Shown here: piece after piece, positions 20,750 to 33,288 of the stretch
Numbering within the stretch: position 1 is the stretch's first letter
Layout of the letters: each line of letters begins with the position of its first letter
Origin: Polychytrium aggregatum
Lineage: Eukaryota; Chytridiomycota; Chytridiomycetes; Polychytriales
Length of the DNA: 64,000 bases
Reading direction: 5' to 3'
Assembly: GCF_025602895.1 (NCBI RefSeq)
Contig: NW_026516229.1
Location: 521,144-585,143, forward strand
The notes under the pieces: model-generated
What the model was told of the DNA's origin: nothing
Databases searched by the model: none
What the model saw: the letters and a program-made list of their open reading frames with translations, nothing else
Position numbers and translations under genes: made by a program

Positions 20750-20841
20750 TCCCAAGGCGAGGATCGAACTCGCGACATCGGCATGGCATACGGGGAGCAC
20801 CCATATAAGTACCGCGCTCTAACCGACTGAGCTACATGGGA
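20750..20841 (-). tRNA. tRNA-Ile (anticodon UAU) with a 19-nt intron
   Basis: The 92 bases fold as a tRNA on the minus strand: acceptor TCCCATG with CTTGGGA (one T-T mismatch at pair 6-67), D arm GCTC/GAGC with loop AGTCGGTTA, anticodon stem CGGTA/TGCCG, loop CT-TAT-A, T arm GCGAG/CTCGC with loop TTCGATC. A 19-nt intron lies at the canonical position after base 37, leaving a 73-nt mature body without the encoded CCA. UAU-anticodon Ile tRNAs commonly carry an intron here in eukaryotes. Internal A and B boxes (TAGCTCAGTCGG, AGTTCGATCC) are intact. Confidence 0.93.
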
Positions 20842-21845
20842 TGACGACTGCCAGGTCCGAAACTCAGTATATGATCATAGCAGCGCGAGGCACCAATTTC
20901 GCGCTGTTCATGCCTGGACATGTGTGAGGCGCCGCTGGACGCACTCAGCGACAGCGGCCGGGAGATGCACTCAGCAACAGCAGCCGAGACAGAGCCGAGA
21001 CAGAGCCGAGAGCGAGAGGTGGCGATGCTGAAACGCCGAAACAAAGCAGAGGCGGTGCGCAGTTGTATGAATGCGGTGAACGCGGCATTCCGCTGGACGA
21101 GCGGCACAAATGCCGATGCAGAGGACGGGCTGCTGGCGAGAGCAGCTGCCTCGCTGGCTTGGATGGCTTTCCCAAGCATGAGCGCAGATCGACCCCAGCG
21201 CTCTGCACGCTCGACCTGCAGCGGCTCCTGCCCATGCACCGAGACGGCCGACCGAACGGTCCCCGCAGCCGGGTTTCCCACAGCCACAGCCGCCAGTGCG
21301 CGCCCCGCGCTCTGTGTGACATGACCCGCCACCGCACACACACACACGCCTCGCCAAGGCCTTCTCGCCCCCGTCGCCTTCTCGGCCGTTTATATACCCG
21401 CTCTGACTTTCTCCCCGTCGGCTGCCCATCCATCCACCAACTTCCCCCAAGGTATGATCGCTGGAAACGGGACAGAGCGGGACTGGGGGCGTCGACACTA
21501 AGAGCTCTTCCGGACCACGGCTCGCTGCGATCGACGGCCGCAGTTCGCTGGTCGCTTGGTCAGTCGCTTGGCCGCTTGGTCGGCTGGCTCACCGGTTGAC
21601 TCGTCGCCTTGGTCAACCCAGCCAACCTGCAGTGCAGCCCAGCCCAGCCCAGCCCAGCCCAGCCCAGCCCAGCCTTGGAAGACCCTGGATCGTCCTTAAT
21701 ACTTTCATCTGCTTCTGGGCTCTTCGCCGAACTGCAGCGTCGACATCGTACTCACCTCCCGTCGCTTGTCGCCCGTCTTCCCTCCAGGTCCGCCCCCCTG
21801 CGATCCCGCCCAGCTTCCTCTGTCCGCCAGCATCCCCCCCCCAAC
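20842..21845. other. Promoter region of the SH3-protein gene
   Basis: No gene supported. It holds degenerate CAGCC- and GAGACAGAGCC-like repeats and, near the coding start, a (AGCCC)7 run. The last 100 bases are C-rich and lead into ATG 21846. Confidence 0.5.
21636..21670. repeat. Pentanucleotide repeat (AGCCC)7
   Basis: Seven perfect five-base units about 175 bases upstream of the SH3-protein start codon. Confidence 0.92.
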
Positions 21846-22456
21846 ATGCGCTCGTCGTTGCTCGGCGGACCGGCTTCCCTCGCCGGCCTGCTGATATCTT
21901 CATTTGCCGTGGCCGCAGCGGCTCCGTTCAGTGACCCACTCTGGGACCGGCTGCCTCTGTCGACCGGCTCGTCCACTCGGCAACGCGCCGTCGTCAACCA
22001 GCCAACGCAGACGACATCGGGCGCTGTCTCATCCTCAGTGTCGGCCTCGGCTTCGGCGTCGCCCACGCCCTCTCCTGCCAACGTCCCCCAGTGTCTGTCC
22101 CTCAACACCAGCTCCATCTGCGCTCCGCTGACTACTGGCAATTTCTTCATCAACACCACCGAGCTCTCGCTGAACTACAACGTCTCGATCACCAGCGTGG
22201 CCCAGTGGGAGTCGCTCATCGTCAACTCGACCACTGCTTCTTCGGATGGATCGAGTCTGTTCCAGCTGCTCTGGACCCAGTTCACAGGCTGCACCGCTCC
22301 TGAAGCCGCCTCACTGCCTTATCTGCGCACCATCGCATGTCTGGGCGACGTCTATGGCGCTTCCAATGGCTGCAATCAGCAGGCCATTGCAGCCAACCCC
22401 ACCCCGCTCTGCCCGGGCGTCTGCCGGTCCTATGGCGCCGCCATCGCATCCTATCT

Positions 22457-22922
22457 TGTCAGATCACGGGATCAAGAGGAGATCAAAAGAAAAAGATAGA
22501 GAAGGGTTTTATTGATCTTAGCGAGGCTAGGATCTAGAGTCAAGTGTGTCTGGGGTCGAAGGTGATGACCAGAAACATGAGCGGGTGAAGGCGGGCTATT
22601 TATCTGTCTGGCGGTCCCGGAGGCGAAGCCTGCCGCAGCGGGGGCGAAGCAGCGGAGGCGGCGGGACAGCAGCCAGGCAGCAACGGCTAACCGGAGAAAC
22701 ATGTGAAAGTCTGACAAATGCTCGGTGGCTGACAAATGCGGGTGACACAGCGTCTGACTAATGCATGGTCGATGACAAATGCAGGGAAAACAGAGCGGCG
22801 TGTGCAACATGAGAGCAAGGAAAAAGGAAAGGCGTCACAGGACAAAGGAAAAGGAAAGTGTGCGACGCAAACAGTGACACAAGTGCGACGGTGCAGCTAG
22901 GCGGGCAGAGCGATCTGTGACA
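22457..22922 (-). repeat. 3' LTR of copy A
   Basis: 466 bp, adjoining the polypurine tract at 22923-22930; same sequence as the 5' LTR by eye. Confidence 0.95.
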
Positions 22923-22956
22923 TCCCCCCCAGAAAAATTGTGCTCAAGTCAAACCA

Positions 22957-25900
22957 TCAATTTTTCGATCCCGAGTTGCGTTGCACTTGTGCTTGGCAAA
23001 GGTCGATCAGTGTGTCCATTTCCGGAAGGTTGCGGTTGCGGCTGAGGAAGTCGTGGATATCTGCGAGTCCTCCATCCAAGAGTTCGGCCAGTGGTGCCCA
23101 CGAGTCGTAAGATGGGTCGTATCCCTGCCAGCGGAGCAAGAACTCGTGTCGATATCCAGGAAGTCGACGTCGTCGGTTGATCCTGTGTCCAATGATCGCT
23201 TCGAACACTGATTCGTCGTTGTGGTTGGGTCCGGGTTCATCAAACACAAGTTGGTCGGTCGATGGTGTGTTGTAGGGGACGAGGGCGGAAGCGGGGAGTT
23301 CGGTTGTAAATCGGAGGGTCCTCGGGAGTCGAAGTCGATATCCAGTCGTTCCGATCTTCTCGATGATCTTGAAGGGTCCCAAGTACGGCATCCGCATCTT
23401 GGAGGGTGTGACGTCGTCCGTGCTGAAGTGATACGCGGTCGTGTCGATCAGGACTTGGTCGCCAATGTCGTAGCTGATATCGCGTCGATGTCGGTTGGCG
23501 TAGTACAGGGCCCGGTCCTGGGCCTTGCCGATGTTGTCCGAGACCAAGTCCAGAGTCGCTTGCATCTCCTCGATCGACTGTGCTGCAGGGTTGGACTCGG
23601 CGATGATGTCGGTGTTGGCAGGAGTGCGAGGATGCTGACCGTGCATCAGGAAGAAGGGCGAATGTCCAGTCGAAGCTGAGCTGTGTGAGTTGAGCGCGAA
23701 CTGGATGTATGGCACTTGATCGATCCAGCGGGAGCCGAGGGCCAGAGTCGAACAGCGGATGGCCTCGGCGACGGTTGCCACAAAGCGTTCGACTTGTCCG
23801 GCGGCCTCGTGGTGGTGGGCAAAGGCGATCCGGAGTTCGGTCTTGAGCAGAGTGTTAAGTCCTGTCCAGAAGGCCGACCGGAAGCGTGTGTCGTGATCCG
23901 AGATGAAAGTGCCGGCGAGTCCAAAGTGCACAAAGACATCGCGGAAGTACTGGCGGGCGACGTCTTCGGCCGAGTCGGTCTTGTTGCCAGGAACCAGGAC
24001 GACGTACTTGGTGAGGGAGTCGACAAAGATCGTGATCGAGTTGAAGGTGCGTCCCGAGAGTGAGTCCGTGACAGGCGGGAGTCCGAGGATGAAGTCGAGG
24101 GCGACAGTGTCCATCTTGCGGGTGGCCACAGGGATCCGGGAGAAGTGACCGTATGCTTGTTGTCGTCGGATCTTGGCTCGCTGGCAGATGTCGCAGTGCG
24201 AGACCCACTCGGCAATGTCCTTGGACATGGCGGGCCAGTAGTAGTGTGTCGAGATGGCCTTGTAGAGCGTGTTGGTGCCGGGGTGAGCTGCACAGACAGA
24301 GTCGTGGTGGTCCTTGATGATCGAGATGCGGAGGTCCTTGCCGGGGATGCAGATGCGGGTCGAGTCGAAGTAGAGAATCCCGTGTCGAAGTGAGAAGCGG
24401 TGCAGCTGTGCCTTCATCCACGGCTTGAGTCCGTCGGTCGAGTTGTCGCGGAGGACCGAGATCAGTGCTGACAGGATCGGGTCGGAGCTGTACTGAGTGC
24501 GGATGGTGTCCAAGAGATCGTCGGGCGGGGGTCCGAGGTTGACAATCGCGTTGATGATCGAGACTTGGACGGCCTTGGAGATGGCTGTCGGTGTGCGCGA
24601 GAGCACGTCGGCGACCTTGTTCCACGAGCCGGGGATCCACTGGATCTCGAGGTCAAAGTCCAGCATCGTGTCGATGGCTCGCTGTTGGCGCTTGTTGAGG
24701 GTCTTGGAGTCGAGGATGTGCTTGAGCGCCTTCTGGTCGGTGTGGAGGAAGACTTTGCGGCCGACGAGGTAGTTCTTGAACTTGTCGAGGTGGCGGGTGA
24801 TCGACAGCAGCTCGCCGTTGTAGGGCGAGTAGTTGAGTTCGGATCCGTGCAGTTTCTGCGAGTTGAAAGCGATGGGGCGCACCGTGCCGGATCCGTCCAT
24901 GTCCTGCCCGATCCATCCACCAATCGATGCGCTTGACTCGGACCAGTCGGTGAAGAGGTGAATGTCCTTGTCCGGGTTGACCATGTGCAGCGACTGAGGC
25001 GAGAGCAACTTGAGCTGCTCGAAGGCGGCGATGGCGTTGTCGTCCCAGACGACGGACTTGGTCGAGTTGGCGGAGCGGGTGGTGATCAGAGTCGAGAGTG
25101 GACCGGCGAGGGCAGCGTAGCCAGGGACAAAGCTCATGATGGTGTTGGTCAAGCCGAGGAAGCTGCGGAGTTCGTGTTCGGTCGTTGGTCGCGGGTAGTT
25201 CTTGATGGCGTCGATGCGCGAGGGATGCACTTGGATGCGTCCTTCGCCGATGATGAAGCCGAGATAGGTGACGGTCGAGTTGAAGAACGAACACTTCTCG
25301 GGTCGGATCTTGAAGCCGTGTCGGTGGATCTTGTCGAGGACCAGTTCGATGTGGCGGATGTGCTGGTCCTCGTCCTCGGATGCGATCAGGATGTCGTCGA
25401 TGTAGACGAACACAAAGTCGTCGATGAACTCGCGGAAGATGTCGTTCATCGCGGCTTGGAACACGGAGGGACTGTTGGCGAGGCCGAAGGGCATCACAAG
25501 CCACTCAAAGTGGCCGTACTTGGTCCTGAAGGCCGTCTTGGGGGTGTCGGCGTCGGCAATGCGGATCTGGTGGAATCCGCGTTGCAAGTCGAGCTTGGAG
25601 AAGACACGGCACTTGGACAGGCGGTCGATGATCTCGCGCATGTTGGGCAGCGCGGTGCGGTCCTTGACGGTGATCTTGTTGAGGGCGCGGAAGTCAAAGA
25701 CGAGTCGGAACTTGTCGCCCTGCTTGACCCAGAAGATCGGTGCGCCGAAGGGCGAGACGGACTTGCGGATGTGGCCGATCCGGAGCAATCGGTCGAGTTC
25801 GTCTTTGAGACGAGCGAGTTCTTCGGCCGACATTTGGTAGAGCGACGACCAGGTTGGCTTGGCAGAGTCGTCGAGTCGGATGTTCATGTCGATGCCGGGT

Positions 25901-26687
25901 CGGTGAGGCGGGAGTTCCTTGAGTTCGTTGAAGGCATCGCGGTACTTTGCGATGATGGATCGGTGTTCGGGGGTCAGTGGTTCGAGGACACGGGCAAGTT
26001 GGGCAACGGGGTCGTAGGGTTCAACAGCAACTGTATTCAAGTCACTGCTCAGAGTACAAACATACACGGCGCCGGGAGTCGAAGCCAGTGCGTTGATCTG
26101 CTGGGTCGACATGTGGTACTGGGATCGGAGTTCGAGGGTCGTGAGTGGCATTCCGGTGTCGGGTCGCGATGCCGTCCAAGTGTGGTGCTTCCCGTCGATC
26201 GAGAACTTGATTCGGTTGGAGGGCCAGTCGATCTCGGGGTTGGTCTGGTCGAGCCAGTTCTTGCCGAGGATAACGTCCCAGGTGAGTGGCGCGGTGAAGA
26301 GGTTGATGCGGGCGTGGTAGTCGTGGATGGTGAGGTCGACGGGATCGGTGACGGAGGACGGGAAGGACTTGCCGTTGGGCATCGTGACGGCGTTGGCGGT
26401 GGTCTTGGTTCGAAGGTCGAGGGTCGAGGCGAGGGTCTCGGAGATGTGCGAGTTGGTCGCACCAGGGTCGATGAGGACGGTGATCGGGGAGCCGTTGAGG
26501 GTGGCGTCGATCACAAGCAGTCCCTTGCCGTGGTTGGCGGCAATGCGGTGGGGTTCGTCGATGAGAGAGTTGATCAGGTGAGGTCCGGTGGCGAGAGTCA
26601 ATAGTTCAGCGTCGGGGGTCGGAGTCGGATGGCGGCAACTCGCCGGGTCCTTCAGAGGTCGTAGTATCCAGGGGTTGCCGCCTCGTC
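22957..26687 (-). CDS. pol: Pol polyprotein of copy A (protease, RT, RNase H, integrase, chromodomain)
   Basis: Open through to the stop at 22957, in the -1 frame relative to gag; the frame is open from 26766, but expression most likely enters it by frameshifting at 26688-26694. Domains as in copy D. It carries Pro at the codon read CCG (base 24528) where copies C and D have Ser. Confidence 0.93.
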
Positions 26688-26694
26688 GTTTCCC
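26631..26694 (-). promoter_or_regulatory. Predicted -1 frameshift signal of copy A
   Basis: Slippery heptamer G GGA AAC (26688-26694 on the minus strand), 5-nt spacer, then a 9-bp stem formed by 26674-26682 and 26631-26639. Sequence as in copy D. Confidence 0.75.
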
Positions 26695-27710
26695 TGATCT
26701 TCGTAGAAGGTGGCCTGGTCGGCGGTCTCGACGATGGCGTTGATGCGGGGCTGGTTCAAGGGACACTGCGAGGCGATGTGGCCGAACTTGCGGCAGCGGA
26801 AGCAGCCTCCGTTACGGCGGAGGTACTCCTTCTCGCGGTCGGTGAGCTTCTTGATCGGGCGCATGTCGACGTTGTCGAGGTCCATGGCGTTGGGGTCACG
26901 TGCGGGAGGCTGGGTCGGCTGGAAGGCGGGACGAGGAGGACGGACCATTGGGCGGAACTGCGGCTGACCAGGTGGAGCGCGGAAGAGAGGAGGTCGCTGG
27001 AACTGGAGCTCGCGGAAGGGTTGATCGCGGAACTGAGTGCGAGCGGGCTGCTGCATCAGGGGTTGCGATTGACCCATAATGGACTCGTATCGCTCGGCGA
27101 GGGCCATGGCATCTTCGAGGGTGGCTGTGTTGGAGTCAAGCTTCCATTCGACTTCGATGCGCACCCTGTGCTTGAGCTTGGTGAGGTAGCGCTGCAGGTT
27201 CTGGCGGTTGTTGCTGAAGTGGGGCAGCTCGAGGAGGAGATCGCGGAAGCGAGAGTTGAACTGCTCGACGGAGCCGGTGTGGCGCAGTGCTTCGAACTCA
27301 TCCTCGGTGGTGCGCAGCGAGGTGGACGGAAGGAAGGTGTCGCGGACGAGGGACAGGACGGCGGCCGGGGTCAGGTTGTCGAGTTGCTTGCCCTGGGACC
27401 AGAGGCGCCACCAGGTCTTGGCCTTGCCCTTGAGGTTCATGGCGACGGTGGCGACAGCGGTGGCGTCATCGAGACTGTGGAAGGCAATGTACTCGGTCAT
27501 TGAGAAGACAAACTCGTCAACGACAGCAGCCTTACGCTCGCCAGTGAAGGCGTCGGGGAGCGGGATCTTGGGACGCTTGAAACCGGGAGGGACCGTGGGG
27601 AGATTCGGCTGGGCAGTCAGGGCGGAGAGGACCAGGGCGCGGTCCTCGAGCGATAGTTGTTCAAGGGCCTGGAGACAGGCATTGACGGCGGGATCGTCCG
27701 ATGCTACCAT
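26652..27710 (-). CDS. gag: Gag of copy A with CCHC zinc knuckle
   Basis: 352 codons, intact. The start codon uses the last base of the 5' LTR and the first two bases of the primer-binding site. C-terminal zinc knuckle CFRCRKFGHIASQC. Confidence 0.93.
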   Translation of the reverse strand: MVASDDPAVNACLQALEQLSLEDRALVLSALTAQPNLPTVPPGFKRPKIPLPDAFTGERKAAVVDEFVFSMTEYIAFHSLDDATAVATVAMNLKGKAKTWWRLWSQGKQLDNLTPAAVLSLVRDTFLPSTSLRTTEDEFEALRHTGSVEQFNSRFRDLLLELPHFSNNRQNLQRYLTKLKHRVRIEVEWKLDSNTATLEDAMALAERYESIMGQSQPLMQQPARTQFRDQPFRELQFQRPPLFRAPPGQPQFRPMVRPPRPAFQPTQPPARDPNAMDLDNVDMRPIKKLTDREKEYLRRNGGCFRCRKFGHIASQCPLNQPRINAIVETADQATFYEDQGNDEAATPGYYDL

Positions 27711-28175
27711 GTCAGATCACGGGATCAAGAGGAGATCAAAAGAAAAAGATAGAGAAGGGTTTTATTGATCTTAGCGAGGCTAGGATCTAGAGTCAAGTGT
27801 GTCTGGGGTCGAAGGTGATGACCAGAAACATGAGCGGGTGAAGGCGGGCTATTTATCTGTCTGGCGGTCCCGGAGGCGAAGCCTGCCGCAGCGGGGGCGA
27901 AGCAGCGGAGGCGGCGGGACAGCAGCCAGGCAGCAACGGCTAACCGGAGAAACATGTGAAAGTCTGACAAATGCTCGGTGGCTGACAAATGCGGGTGACA
28001 CAGCGTCTGACTAATGCATGGTCGATGACAAATGCAGGGAAAACAGAGCGGCGTGTGCAACATGAGAGCAAGGAAAAAGGAAAGGCGTCACAGGACAAAG
28101 GAAAAGGAAAGTGTGCGACGCAAACAGTGACACAAGTGCGACGGTGCAGCTAGGCGGGCAGAGCGATCTGTGACA
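27710..28175 (-). repeat. 5' LTR of copy A
   Basis: 466 bp; followed, in element orientation, directly by the primer-binding site TGGTAGCATCGG inside gag. Confidence 0.95.
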
Positions 28176-28716
28176 TATCTGCAGAACGCAACCTGCTCTA
28201 CCAACGCCACCGATATTCAGACCGCCCATCGCAACGGCCTCGCCAAGGCCCAGACGGCCTGTCTCGGCTTCGCCACCGCCACAGCCGACAATGTGTGTCT
28301 GGCCGGTATCCAGTACGACAGCTCGACATGTGGTACGTAATGCGGATCCGGCCTGCTGTACTGGTATCGCACGTTTCCACCGCGTCGCCCCTTCCCTCGA
28401 GCCAGCCGACCGCTTCTTGAGCTTTGAGCAAACCCATAATGCCCACCATGTCCGCCCCGTTGGCAGTATGTCGGGTCTGCTTTGATCTCTCCGCTCTCTG
28501 CGTTTCCTGACCACGTCTGAATGTCCCTCGCACACAGGGTTTGGAAACAACTCGGTTGGGCTGGCCGAGTACTGCCAGGTTCATTCGAGCGAAAGCTGCT
28601 GCACCAAGCTCGATCCAACCAACCCGCCTGCCAACTCTTCGGACATTATTTCGCTCTCCTCCAGCAGTGAGAAGAGTGATACGCGAAGCAGCTTTGGCAG
28701 CTGGTTCAAGCCCGCC

Positions 28717-29182
28717 TGTCAGATCACGGGATCAAGAGGAGATCAAAAGAAAAAGATAGAGAAGGGTTTTATTGATCTTAGCGAGGCTAGGATCTAGAGT
28801 CAAGTGTGTCTGGGGTCGAAGGTGATGACCAGAAACATGAGCGGGTGAAGGCGGGCTATTTATCTGTCTGGCGGTCCCGGAGGCGAAGCCTGCCGCAGCG
28901 GGGGCGAAGCAGCGGAGGCGGCGGGACAGCAGCCAGGCAGCAACGGCTAACCGGAGAAACATGTGAAAGTCTGACAAATGCTCGGTGGCTGACAAATGCG
29001 GGTGACACAGCGTCTGACTAATGCATGGTCGATGACAAATGCAGGGAAAACAGAGCGGCGTGTGCAACATGAGAGCAAGGAAAAAGGAAAGGCGTCACAG
29101 GACAAAGGAAAAGGAAAGTGTGCGACGCAAACAGTGACACAAGTGCGACGGTGCAGCTAGGCGGGCAGAGCGATCTGTGACA
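28717..29182 (-). repeat. 3' LTR of copy B
   Basis: 466 bp, next to the polypurine tract complement at 29183-29190. Confidence 0.95.
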
Positions 29183-29216
29183 TCCCCCCCAGAAAAATTG
29201 TGCTCAAGTCAAACCA

Positions 29217-31738
29217 TCAATTTTTCGATCCCGAGTTGCGTTGCACTTGTGCTTGGCAAAGGTCGATCAGTGTGTCCATTTCCGGAAGGTTGCGGTTGCG
29301 GCTGAGGAAGTCGTGGATATCTGCGAGTCCTCCATCCAAGAGTTCGGCCAGTGGTGCCCACGAGTCGTAAGATGGGTCGTATCCCTGCCAGCGGAGCAAG
29401 AACTCGTGTCGATATCCAGGAAGTCGACGTCGTCGGTTGATCCTGTGTCCAATGATCGCTTCGAACACTGATTCGTCGTTGTGGTTGGGTCCGGGTTCAT
29501 CAAACACAAGTTGGTCGGTCGATGGTGTGTTGTAGGGGACGAGGGCGGAAGCGGGGAGTTCGGTTGTAAATCGGAGGGTCCTCGGGAGTCGAAGTCGATA
29601 TCCAGTCGTTCCGATCTTCTCGATGATCTTGAAGGGTCCCAAGTACGGCATCCGCATCTTGGAGGGTGTGACGTCGTCCGTGCTGAAGTGATACGCGGTC
29701 GTGTCGATCAGGACTTGGTCGCCAATGTCGTAGCTGATATCGCGTCGATGTCGGTTGGCGTAGTACAGGGCCCGGTCCTGGGCCTTGCCGATGTTGTCCG
29801 AGACCAAGTCCAGAGTCGCTTGCATCTCCTCGATCGACTGTGCTGCAGGGTTGGACTCGGCGATGATGTCGGTGTTGGCAGGAGTGCGAGGATGCTGACC
29901 GTGCATCAGGAAGAAGGGCGAATGTCCAGTCGAAGCTGAGCTGTGTGAGTTGAGCGCGAACTGGATGTATGGCACTTGATCGATCCAGCGGGAGCCGAGG
30001 GCCAGAGTCGAACAGCGGATGGCCTCGGCGACGGTTGCCACAAAGCGTTCGACTTGTCCGGCGGCCTCGTGGTGGTGGGCAAAGGCGATCCGGAGTTCGG
30101 TCTTGAGCAGAGTGTTAAGTCCTGTCCAGAAGGCCGACCGGAAGCGTGTGTCGTGATCCGAGATGAAAGTGCCGGCGAGTCCAAAGTGCACAAAGACATC
30201 GCGGAAGTACTGGCGGGCGACGTCTTCGGCCGAGTCGGTCTTGTTGCCAGGAACCAGGACGACGTACTTGGTGAGGGAGTCGACAAAGATCGTGATCGAG
30301 TTGAAGGTGCGTCCCGAGAGTGAGTCCGTGACAGGCGGGAGTCCGAGGATGAAGTCGAGGGCGACAGTGTCCATCTTGCGGGTGGCCACAGGGATCCGGG
30401 AGAAGTGACCGTATGCTTGTTGTCGTCGGATCTTGGCTCGCTGGCAGATGTCGCAGTGCGAGACCCACTCGGCAATGTCCTTGGACATGGCGGGCCAGTA
30501 GTAGTGTGTCGAGATGGCCTTGTAGAGCGTGTTGGTGCCGGGGTGAGCTGCACAGACAGAGTCGTGGTGGTCCTTGATGATCGAGATGCGGAGGTCCTTG
30601 CCGGGGATGCAGATGCGGGTCGAGTCGAAGTAGAGAATCCCGTGTCGAAGTGAGAAGCGGTGCAGCTGTGCCTTCATCCACGGCTTGAGTCCGTCGGTCG
30701 AGTTGTCGCGGAGGACCGAGATCAGTGCTGACAGGATCGGGTCGGAGCTGTACTGAGTGCGGATGGTGTCCAAGAGATCGTCGGGCGGGGGTCCGAGGTT
30801 GACAATCGCGTTGATGATCGAGACTTGGACGGCCTTGGAGATGGCTGTCGGTGTGCGCGAGAGCACGTCGGCGACCTTGTTCCACGAGCCGGGGATCCAC
30901 TGGATCTCGAGGTCAAAGTCCAGCATCGTGTCGATGGCTCGCTGTTGGCGCTTGTTGAGGGTCTTGGAGTCGAGGATGTGCTTGAGCGCCTTCTGGTCGG
31001 TGTGGAGGAAGACTTTGCGGCCGACGAGGTAGTTCTTGAACTTGTCGAGGTGGCGGGTGATCGACAGCAGCTCGCCGTTGTAGGGCGAGTAGTTGAGTTC
31101 GGATCCGTGCAGTTTCTGCGAGTTGAAAGCGATGGGGCGCACCGTGCCGGATCCGTCCATGTCCTGCCCGATCCATCCACCAATCGATGCGCTTGACTCG
31201 GACCAGTCGGTGAAGAGGTGAATGTCCTTGTCCGGGTTGACCATGTGCAGCGACTGAGGCGAGAGCAACTTGAGCTGCTCGAAGGCGGCGATGGCGTTGT
31301 CGTCCCAGACGACGGACTTGGTCGAGTTGGCGGAGCGGGTGGTGATCAGAGTCGAGAGTGGACCGGCGAGGGCAGCGTAGCCAGGGACAAAGCTCATGAT
31401 GGTGTTGGTCAAGCCGAGGAAGCTGCGGAGTTCGTGTTCGGTCGTTGGTCGCGGGTAGTTCTTGATGGCGTCGATGCGCGAGGGATGCACTTGGATGCGT
31501 CCTTCGCCGATGATGAAGCCGAGATAGGTGACGGTCGAGTTGAAGAACGAACACTTCTCGGGTCGGATCTTGAAGCCGTGTCGGTGGATCTTGTCGAGGA
31601 CCAGTTCGATGTGGCGGATGTGCTGGTCCTCGTCCTCGGATGCGATCAGGATGTCGTCGATGTAGACGAACACAAAGTCGTCGATGAACTCGCGGAAGAT
31701 GTCGTTCATCGCGGCTTGGAACACGGAGGGACTGTTGG
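29217..31738 (-). pseudogene. pol: C-terminal part of copy B pol
   Basis: Runs from just before the RT YIDD motif through RNase H, integrase and chromodomain to the stop at 29217. The N-terminal part lies on the far side of copy C (37472-38680). Without C the two halves meet in frame at one GTTGG. Confidence 0.93.
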
Positions 31739-32205
31739 TGTCACAGATCGCTCTGCCCGCCTAGCTGCACCGTCGCACTTGTGTCACTGTTTGCGTCGCA
31801 CACTTTCCTTTTCCTTTGTCCTGTGACGCCTTTCCTTTTTCCTTGCTCTCATGTTGCACACGCCGCTCTGTTTTCCCTGCATTTGTCATCGACCATGCAT
31901 TAGTCAGACGCTGTGTCACCCGCATTTGTCAGCCACCGAGCATTTGTCAGACTTTCACATGTTTCTCCGGTTAGCCGTTGCTGCCTGGCTGCTGTCCCGC
32001 CGCCTCCGCTGCTTCGCCCCCGCTGCGGCAGGCTTCGCCTCCGGGACCGCCAGACAGATAAATAGCCCGCCTTCACCCGCTCATGTTTCTGGTCATCACC
32101 ATTCGACCCCAGACACACTTGACTCTAGATCCTAGCCTCGCTAAGATCAATAAAACCCTTCTCTATCTTCTTCTTTTGACTTCCTCTTGATCCTGTGATC
32201 TGACA
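31739..32205 (+). repeat. 5' LTR of copy C
   Basis: 467 bp, with one inserted A near 32101 and four substitutions between 32169 and 32194 compared with its own 3' LTR. Confidence 0.94.
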
Positions 32206-33267
32206 TGGTAGCATCGGACGATCCCGCCGTCAATGCCTGTCCTCCAAGGCCCTTGAACAACTCTCGCTCGAGGACCGCGCCCTGGTCCTCTCCGCCCTGA
32301 CCGCCCAGCCGAATCTCCCCACGGTCCCTCCCGGTTTCAAGCGTCCCAAGATCCCGCTCCCCGACGCCTTCACTGGCGAGCGTAAGGCTGCTGTCGTTGA
32401 CGAGTTTGTCTTCTCAATGACCGAGTACATTGCCTTCCACAGTCTCGATGACGCCACCGCTGTCGCCACCGTCGCCATGAACCTCAAGGGCAAGGCCAAG
32501 ACCTGGTGGCGCCTCTGGTCCCAGGGCAAGCAACTCGACAACCTGACCCCGGCCGCCGTCCTGTCCCTCGTCCGCGACACCTTCCTTCCGTCCACCTCGC
32601 TGCGCACCACCGAGGATGAGTTCGAAGCACTGCGCCACACCGGCTCCGTCGAGCAGTTCAACTCTCGCTTTCCGCGATCTCCTCCTCGAGCTGCCCCACT
32701 TCAGCAACAACCGCCAGAACCTGCAGCGCTACCTCACCAAGCTCAAGCACAGGGTGCGCATCGAAGTCGAATGGAAGCTTGACTCCAACACAGCCACCCT
32801 CGAAGATGCCATGGCCCTCGCCGAGCGATACGAGTCCATCATGGGTCAATCGCAACCCCTGATGCAGCAGCCCGCTCGCACTCAGTTCCGCGATCAACCC
32901 TTCCGCGAGCTCCAGTTCCAGCGACCTCCTCTCTTCCGCGCTCCACCTGGCCAGCCGCAGTTCCGCCCAATGGTCCGTCCTCCTCGTCCCGCCTTCCAGC
33001 CGACCCAGCCTCCCTGCACGTGACCCCAACGCCATGGACCTCGACAACGTCGACATGCGCCCGATCAAGAAGCTCACCGACCGCGAGAAGGAGTACCTCC
33101 GCCGTAACGGAGGCTGCTTCCGCTGCCGCAAGTTCGGCCACATCGCCTCGCAGTGTCCCTTGAACCAGCCCCGCATCAACGCCATCGTCGAGACCGCCGA
33201 CCAGGCCACCTTCTACGAAGATCAGGGAAACGACGAGGCGGCAACCCCTGGATCCTACGACCTCTGA
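32205..33267 (+). pseudogene. gag: Frameshifted gag of copy C
   Basis: Same start context as the other copies (ATG at 32205 across the LTR end). Four single-base insertions (two in 32241-32247, one near 32671, one near 33015) break the frame. The zinc-knuckle segment is still recognisable from about 33110. Confidence 0.9.
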
Positions 33268-33288
33268 AGGACCCGGCGAGTTGCCGCC
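33225..33288 (+). promoter_or_regulatory. Frameshift signal retained in copy C
   Basis: Slippery heptamer 33225-33231 and the 9-bp stem (3' arm 33280-33288) are unchanged although the surrounding gag is broken. Confidence 0.65.

Larger units (their letters stand above)
22457..28175 (-). mobile_element. Chromovirus LTR retrotransposon, copy A (intact)
   Basis: A 5719-bp Ty3/Gypsy element on the minus strand. LTRs are 22457-22922 (3') and 27710-28175 (5'), 466 bp each and apparently identical, beginning TGTCA and ending TGACA in element orientation. The polypurine tract complement is 22923-22930. The target duplication TATCT is at 22452-22456 and 28176-28180. Identical LTRs and open gag and pol indicate a recent, possibly still active copy. 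It interrupts the SH3-protein gene in the antisense direction. Confidence 0.97.

Noticed and set aside
22467-22761. Short recurring open frames within every LTR (71-112 codons)
   Set aside because: They repeat only because the LTR repeats; they cross the TATA-like and AATAAA elements and have no protein features.
24958-26604. 548-codon open frame on the plus strand opposite copy A pol (same in D on the minus strand)
   Set aside because: It is the mirror of pol in a GC-rich, codon-biased sequence; it recurs in every copy only because pol does and shows no domain.
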